Assembly: GCA_039519185.1 (NCBI GenBank)
Contig: CM076847.1
Span: 39,156,916 to 39,220,915, forward strand
Direction of reading: 5' to 3'
From: Astragalus membranaceus
Taxonomy: Eukaryota > Streptophyta > Magnoliopsida > Fabales > Fabaceae
Length of the DNA stretch: 64,000 bases
Shown: in pieces, positions 59,340-64,000 of the stretch
Layout of the letters: the number at the start of each line of letters is the position of its first letter
Numbering within the stretch: position 1 is the stretch's first letter
The notes under the pieces: model-generated
What the model saw: the letters and a program-made list of their open reading frames with translations, nothing else
Told to the model about the DNA's origin: nothing
Databases searched by the model: none
Program-made: the position numbers and the translations under genes

Positions 59340-61987
59340 GTATCCATGTTTCTCACATCTCTGAACTCTGAATCGCTGAACGTGGTCTCTTGCTCTCGTC
59401 TTCCCTCTTCTGCGAAAATCATCTCCAGTTCGTCACCAACTTGCCATTTCATTGCCGGCTCACTCTCAAACTCGAGTACTTTATCACATCGTTTTCTTCA
59501 GGTTGGATCTTACTTTTTCTATTCACAACTCTCGTCCCGTCTCACACTTTGCACTGAAAATTGTGAATTGGCAAGGTTTTTTAATTAGCTTTTTTAACTT
59601 TTTTCTTGATGTCGTGAAATTGACAATAACCTCTGATCACAGTTCTCTCGTTAGCGGTGGCGGCATCATGTAGTTACTTTGATTAGTTGATTGCTTGATT
59701 GCTCGATTTTTAGAGTTTCTCCCTTTTTTTTTAGTGGCAGTTCATCTTGTTTGAAATTTCTATTCATTTTAGGTTTTGATTTTAGGCTTTTATCAGAAGA
59801 AAATTTGTGCTAAGAAATTTATCAATTGGCGATATTAGATAACTTTAAATCATTCGTTGTTAAGATGTGAAGAAAATCAAAATGATACCTAGAATGGGGA
59901 TTTCGGCTAGTTTGTAACCTGCAAATTTCGTATTGTTATTTGTAAGCTATGATGATGTGATAGTACCCAATTGGTTTCGTTTGTTTCTTCTTCATGAATT
60001 TCTAGGAAAGCTATTAGGGAATAGATAGGTAAGAGACGTTTGATAAGTTTATTGAAAGAAATATAACAACAAATTCTAGGTAAGTTTTAGTATTTTATAA
60101 ATTGTTTTTATCAGCTGTTTTAGAAACCTCATTTCTGTAAATCTGCCCTGTTTTGAATGGGTGAACATTTTACTGGTCTTTTTCTTTCTTGGGGACACAA
60201 CCTACTCTTGTCTTCTTGCTTGATATTCGTTACAACACTTTCTCTTTAGCAATTGAGGTTATCATTTATGTTAAACTGCTATTGTTATTGCTATTACTTG
60301 TAGCATAATGATTTGCAATTCTATACCTCCTGTAATTGTTTGTAGTAGTGATCTTTATCTAAATGAAAATTCCAATTTCACAAGTCTTTCTTTTTAATTT
60401 TTAGTATCTGTTCTATTATTGAGCTAGAAAAATTTGCATTTTATGGCCTATACTTAATTTCCACTTTTTTTAATATTGCTTCAGTGCCAATTTCAGTAGG
60501 AAGGATTTGTCATAACTAGTGCATTTGACATACATCTTTGTACACACCAAACACATCCTAATTCCAACATATTGTTCACCAAAATTTTCATCGTTAGCCT
60601 TCATTATGTATAAGAATTGTCTCTACTCTAAAATTAATAGGAATGTAATTACAGTTAAATGATTTATATCTTGTTCCATATTTATACTTATAATTTTTTT
60701 GGAAGGTCCAGTAATTGCATAACTTTTTATTTAGATTCCCCGCCCACATCTTTCAAAAAGTAATTACTATTTACTCTATTATTTTTGTCTTTTGGTCATA
60801 GGATACAAATGGCAAACATCTAAGGTTTTGAACATGCGTGCTTGCTAATTAGATGATATATTGATGATGTTATTGCTTGCTAGTTTCTACGGCCATCCAA
60901 GCTTAAAAATGTTGGGTTTCTTTGTTGCTCATTTAAAATATTTGTAGTCCTCGGGTGGTAACAAAAAGTGGATATGTATAAAAATATGCTATGTATCAAA
61001 TTAGTGCTCTTTTCCTAATTGCAACAACTCAAAATCTGCTATGTATCAGATTAGCAAAAGAGCTTGGGGTGATTGCTTCAAACCACCAAGCTCTTGTTTG
61101 TCTTCTTGCCACACCAGTAGTTAAATAAAACTTACGTTGAACCAAATTTTCATTAAGGTTCTTTTATCACTTGGTTTTTTTGATAGTATGGTTCACAACA
61201 TGCCAGAGAGGGATGAAAACCTTTAAATTTACTAACGAATAACTAAATTGACCAACTTTCAGTTACAGGAAGACAGAGAAGACTGGGAGGAAAGCTTTCA
61301 TTTTAATTTGTGGATGTTTTCTGGTGTTAAGAGAAAAGGTTTGTTGACATTTTTTGTTTCATAAATATATATACACACACCAGAACTCCAAGTTCAGTTA
61401 TCTTGTGAAATGTTGTTTAGACACACCAGGTTGTATCCACTAAGAAACTAAATGAAATACTTTAGGCCTACAGAATATACAGTGTTTATGATTAGAATAG
61501 AATTGAATTTCTTGTGTTACTTTTGATACAAGATCTATTTGTTCATAGTGATGATTTACTCATACCACTATTGAATTGGATCTACTATTCAAATTCGAGT
61601 TTCAGTCTAATTGACAGTTCAGATTCCGCCGCCTCATCAAATGAAAGATCAACAGGTCACATTTTCCCAAGCCATCTGTAATAGTTTTGCTATTGCATTT
61701 ACACACCACCCGAAAATTCAACTGGTTTCGAAATATTCAAGCAGTGATCTCTGTCGTCACTGTCACTAACTAATTTCCAGATCAGTTAGATCTGACACTT
61801 CCTCGCGATCAAGAAAATCAAAATCCACAGGTATGGTTTTCTCTCTAGCAGTTTCAGAATCAGTTAGATCTGTTGGATTTCTGTGATTTTGAATATTCTC
61901 AGACTCATTAGTTATTGATATGTTGCTTATACATATTATTCCTTTTTTTGGTTTCAATGGATGTGGCAGTTGTTCACTTCAGCGAGG
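59340..61987 (+). promoter_or_regulatory. Probable GNA1 5' leader with long intron(s)
   Basis: A pyrimidine-rich, exon-like segment around 59345-59570 ends near candidate donors (CAG|GTTGGA at 59502, AAG|GTTTTT at 59575). About 2.3 kb of T-rich, intron-like sequence follows. A possible small exon lies at about 61780-61830 (TTTCCAG|ATCAG ... CACAG|GTATGG). An acceptor TTCACTTCAG lies just before the start codon (61982). No coding frame spans this interval. Exon limits are guesses without transcript data. Confidence 0.5.
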
Positions 61988-62449
61988 ATGCAAAACAGTG
62001 AGGAACAAAAGTTTAGGGTTCGTAGAATAGAGATCACTGATAAGGGAAAAGGTTTTATAGAGTTATTGCAACAACTTAGCATTTGTGATTCTGTCACAGA
62101 TAAAGAATTTGAGGATCGATTTCGTGAGCTCAATGCACTTGGAGATGATCATGTTATATGCGTTATAGAAGATGAACTTTCTGGAAAGATTGTTGCAACA
62201 GGGAGTGTATTTATTGAGAAGAAATTTATGAGGAATTGTGGTAAGGCTGGGCATATTGAAGATGTTGTTGTGGATTCTGGTGTTCGTGGGAATCAATTGG
62301 GAAAGAGAGTAATCAACTTCCTCACAGATCATGCTCGTTCTATGGGGTGCTATAAAGTAATTCTTGATTGCAGTCTTGAGAATAAGGTGTTCTATGAGAA
62401 ATGTGGTTTTAAACACACAGCAATTGAGATGGCTATGTATTTTGTTTGA
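61988..62449 (+). CDS. GNA1: Glucosamine 6-phosphate N-acetyltransferase
   Basis: It transfers acetyl from acetyl-CoA to glucosamine 6-phosphate in the pathway to UDP-GlcNAc, used for N-glycans, GPI anchors and O-GlcNAc. The Met at 61988 gives 153 residues, close to the usual plant length; nine upstream in-frame codons back to another ATG at 61961 lie across the likely splice acceptor. GNAT fold: VTDKEFEDRF (36-45), DDHVICVIEDE (53-63), ATGSVFIEKKF (70-80), GKAGHIEDVVVD (85-96). The acetyl-CoA loop is RGNQLGKR (100-107), followed by GCYKVILDCS and NKVFYEKCGF (132-141). No lesions and no transposon overlap: the only clear host gene here. Cytosolic or ER-associated action is known for the family and not visible in the sequence. 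Confidence 0.95.
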   Translation: MQNSEEQKFRVRRIEITDKGKGFIELLQQLSICDSVTDKEFEDRFRELNALGDDHVICVIEDELSGKIVATGSVFIEKKFMRNCGKAGHIEDVVVDSGVRGNQLGKRVINFLTDHARSMGCYKVILDCSLENKVFYEKCGFKHTAIEMAMYFV

Positions 62450-62661
62450 TTAATAGTTATTTATATTTTTCCAATTACTTTTTTTATGCAAACTTCACTT
62501 ATATCATTTCATGATGAATCAAATTGTCAACACATGGAGGTGGAAAAAGGAAATCACGGTGAGTGGTGACAAAGAAAAGATAAGGAAGCTCTTGCTAGGC
62601 AATGAGCTTATTAGCTTGCTTCCTTATATAAGCTAATTTAAAATTAGCATTTGATGAAAAT
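62450..62661. other. GNA1 3' flank
   Basis: AT-rich sequence, probably containing the 3' untranslated region. No unambiguous polyadenylation signal is seen. Confidence 0.5.
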
Positions 62662-62677
62662 AAATCATTTAGCTGTC

Positions 62678-62863
62678 TCCAACATAACGTGGCACAAGTG
62701 GTAGATACTTGGGTCTCTTAACCATTTGGCCATGGGTTCGATCTATGGTCGGTGCATATGAAAAAACATTTGTTGGGAGAGGTCAACCCCTTAAATGGAT
62801 CTCAGATACCTCGAAGGATTAGTCTCCACCGTCGCTGTGGAAGATACTTTGATTTACCAAAAA
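62678..62863 (+). mobile_element. Full-length tRNA-derived SINE, 186 bp
   Basis: Pol III promoter elements: A-box-like GTGGCACAAGTGGTAGAT and B box GGGTTCGATC about 30 bases on, followed by a SINE-type body (GGATTAGTCTCCACC) and a short A tail. The perfect 16-bp duplication AAATCATTTAGCTGTC flanks it (62662-62677 and 62864-62879). Confidence 0.85.
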
Positions 62864-62879
62864 AAATCATTTAGCTGTC

Positions 62880-63700
62880 CTAGTAATCAATTTAGTTCAC
62901 AATCAACACTATACTTATTTTGTACTAGACCAACTGAGGTGCTGCTATCAAACTCAAAAATGACTTGTTGGAAGCCTTTGTTTGCTGCTAGGGTGAGTGC
63001 CTTTAGAAGAACTGTAGCCTCCCCTTCCAGCACTGTTGCATAGCGTGTAGACCAGGAAGAGTTTGCTGACAAGAATGCCCCAGTATCATCTCGAAAACAC
63101 ACTCCAAAACCAGCATATACATATTGGGAAAAGTTGCATAATCAACATTGCACTTAATAGTACCTGTTGGTGGTTTTGGCCATCATGAGTCAGCATGAAT
63201 AGGTACTGGCCGAAGGGGTTGAGTTTTCTGTGCCATGATGTGTGTGTCCCATAATGCAGTGGTTGAAACTGGACTTGGTTGCTGTAATTCATTTTCCCAA
63301 AGTTTTTTATTTCTAAATTTTCATATACTCCAAAATCCAACTGCTAGGGGTGCTTGATGCTCTACATTAGTTGCCGAAGTAACTCAAAAAAGAGCTCAAT
63401 GGCACCCTCTGGTTGTAAATAATAGGCTTCCATTAAATCCCAGAGTCCCTTTTCTCTCCAACAAGATTTTGCATACTCACAATCAAAGAAAACATAACAT
63501 ACCAATTATGTTCCCTATAAAAATCACAAAATAGGCACTGCTTTATGCAATCTACACCTCTTGTTGACATATTGCCCCTATTGGGTAATACATTATGGGC
63601 GACACCATAAAGTTCTCACTTTAGGTGGCACAGGTAGGGACCAAAGGCCCATACTTTTTACACAATTCCCCTTACGCTCCACACACTCCCAAATATCAAA
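62880..63700 (-). pseudogene. LINE 3' end: zinc-binding RT domain and RNase H fragment
   Basis: On the minus strand, about 63680-63440 resembles the zf-RVT region of plant L1 elements (LWSLPVPPKVRTLW, then a decayed RGV...C..C...H..F segment with stops). At 63190-62887 lies an RNase H-like domain of the plant LINE type: PPTGTIKCNVD, a frameshift near 63105, then VCFRDDTGAFLSANS, EGEATVLLKALTLAANKG and VIFEFDSS. Multiple stops and shifts make it a relic. The catalytic pattern is only partly preserved. Confidence 0.75.
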
Positions 63701-64000
63701 TATTTCAAAATTACCCTCAGTGAAACACACTCCCAAACCCCCCCACACTGCATCACTGCATTTTGGACCAGTGAAACATGCTCCCAAACCCCTCACGCTG
63801 CATTTTGGACTAGTACTGTACCAAACCGGTTCAGTAGTTTAGCGCCAAACTTCATTTTTTTAAACAATGAAAGTGCAACACCATAATACCGTACCACTGA
63901 TAAAAGGTAGGAGATTTTCTTAATACGTTTTCTTCTTCTTCTCTACTTGTTCTTGTCTTCTTGTCAATTCTGCAGAGTCAAGATGAAACTGCAAGAATGT
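63701..64000. other. Terminal sequence without recognised gene
   Basis: An imperfect direct repeat of about 50 bases (63727-63776 and 63777-63815, shared CTCCCAAACCCC and TGCATTTTGGAC) is followed by AT- and CT-rich sequence. Nothing else is identifiable before the window ends. Confidence 0.5.

Noticed and set aside
1..64000. CRISPR array, phage, plasmid or bacterial defence system
   Set aside because: All repeats resolve to LTRs, microsatellites or TE-internal duplications, and the coding content is plant retroelements plus a plant GNA1.

Overview
This is a transposon-dense stretch of a plant nuclear genome, most likely a eudicot and probably a legume. The reasons are an Ogre-type Ty3/gypsy giant with its extra ORF1, a SIRE-like Ty1/copia family, tRNA-derived SINEs, and a single recognisable host gene, glucosamine-6-phosphate N-acetyltransferase, at 61988-62449 (+). 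There are no bacterial-style genes, operons or CRISPR arrays. Most of the sequence can be parsed into transposable elements with matching ends, target-site duplications (TSDs) and priming sites.

Layout. (1) 1-11652: two head-to-tail non-autonomous SIRE-like copia elements sharing LTRs (LTR-internal-LTR-internal-LTR). They encode a gag and an extra ORF but no pol, all on the minus strand, and the left end lies outside the window. (2) 11653-11791: one end of what looks like a hAT-type MITE that the copia array landed in. (3) 12179-54536: a four-level nest. Element A (TSD GATAG) is an ORF-less relative of Ogre whose LTRs carry a captured fragment of a HAESA-like receptor kinase gene. It contains element B (17473-46896, TSD GAAAC), a Tekay-like chromovirus on the plus strand. 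B's gag-pol frame is split by element C (21750-41421, TSD CCTGG), a 19.7-kb Ogre on the minus strand. C's right LTR contains MITE D (39783-40270, TSD CATGTAAG). (4) 54537-58045: a decayed gypsy gag region split by a 2.8-kb hAT-type element E (55072-57895, TSD GTACATCC). (5) 58046-64000: foldback and SINE insertions, the GNA1 host gene with a long 5' intron-containing leader, a second SINE with a 16-bp TSD, and the 3' end of a LINE on the minus strand.

How the parts relate. B reads as one uninterrupted gag-pol frame if C and one TSD copy are taken out. C carries ORF1, gag-protease and RT-RNase H-integrase; a 192-bp candidate intron would remove the gag-pro stop codon and join the two frames, and one nonsense codon breaks pol. 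A has no protein genes but shares with C its primer-binding site, leader blocks and 3' blocks, so it may have been mobilised by Ogre proteins in trans. Counting differences by eye, the paired LTRs of B are less diverged than those of the element nested inside it, which contradicts the insertion order and suggests LTR homogenisation.
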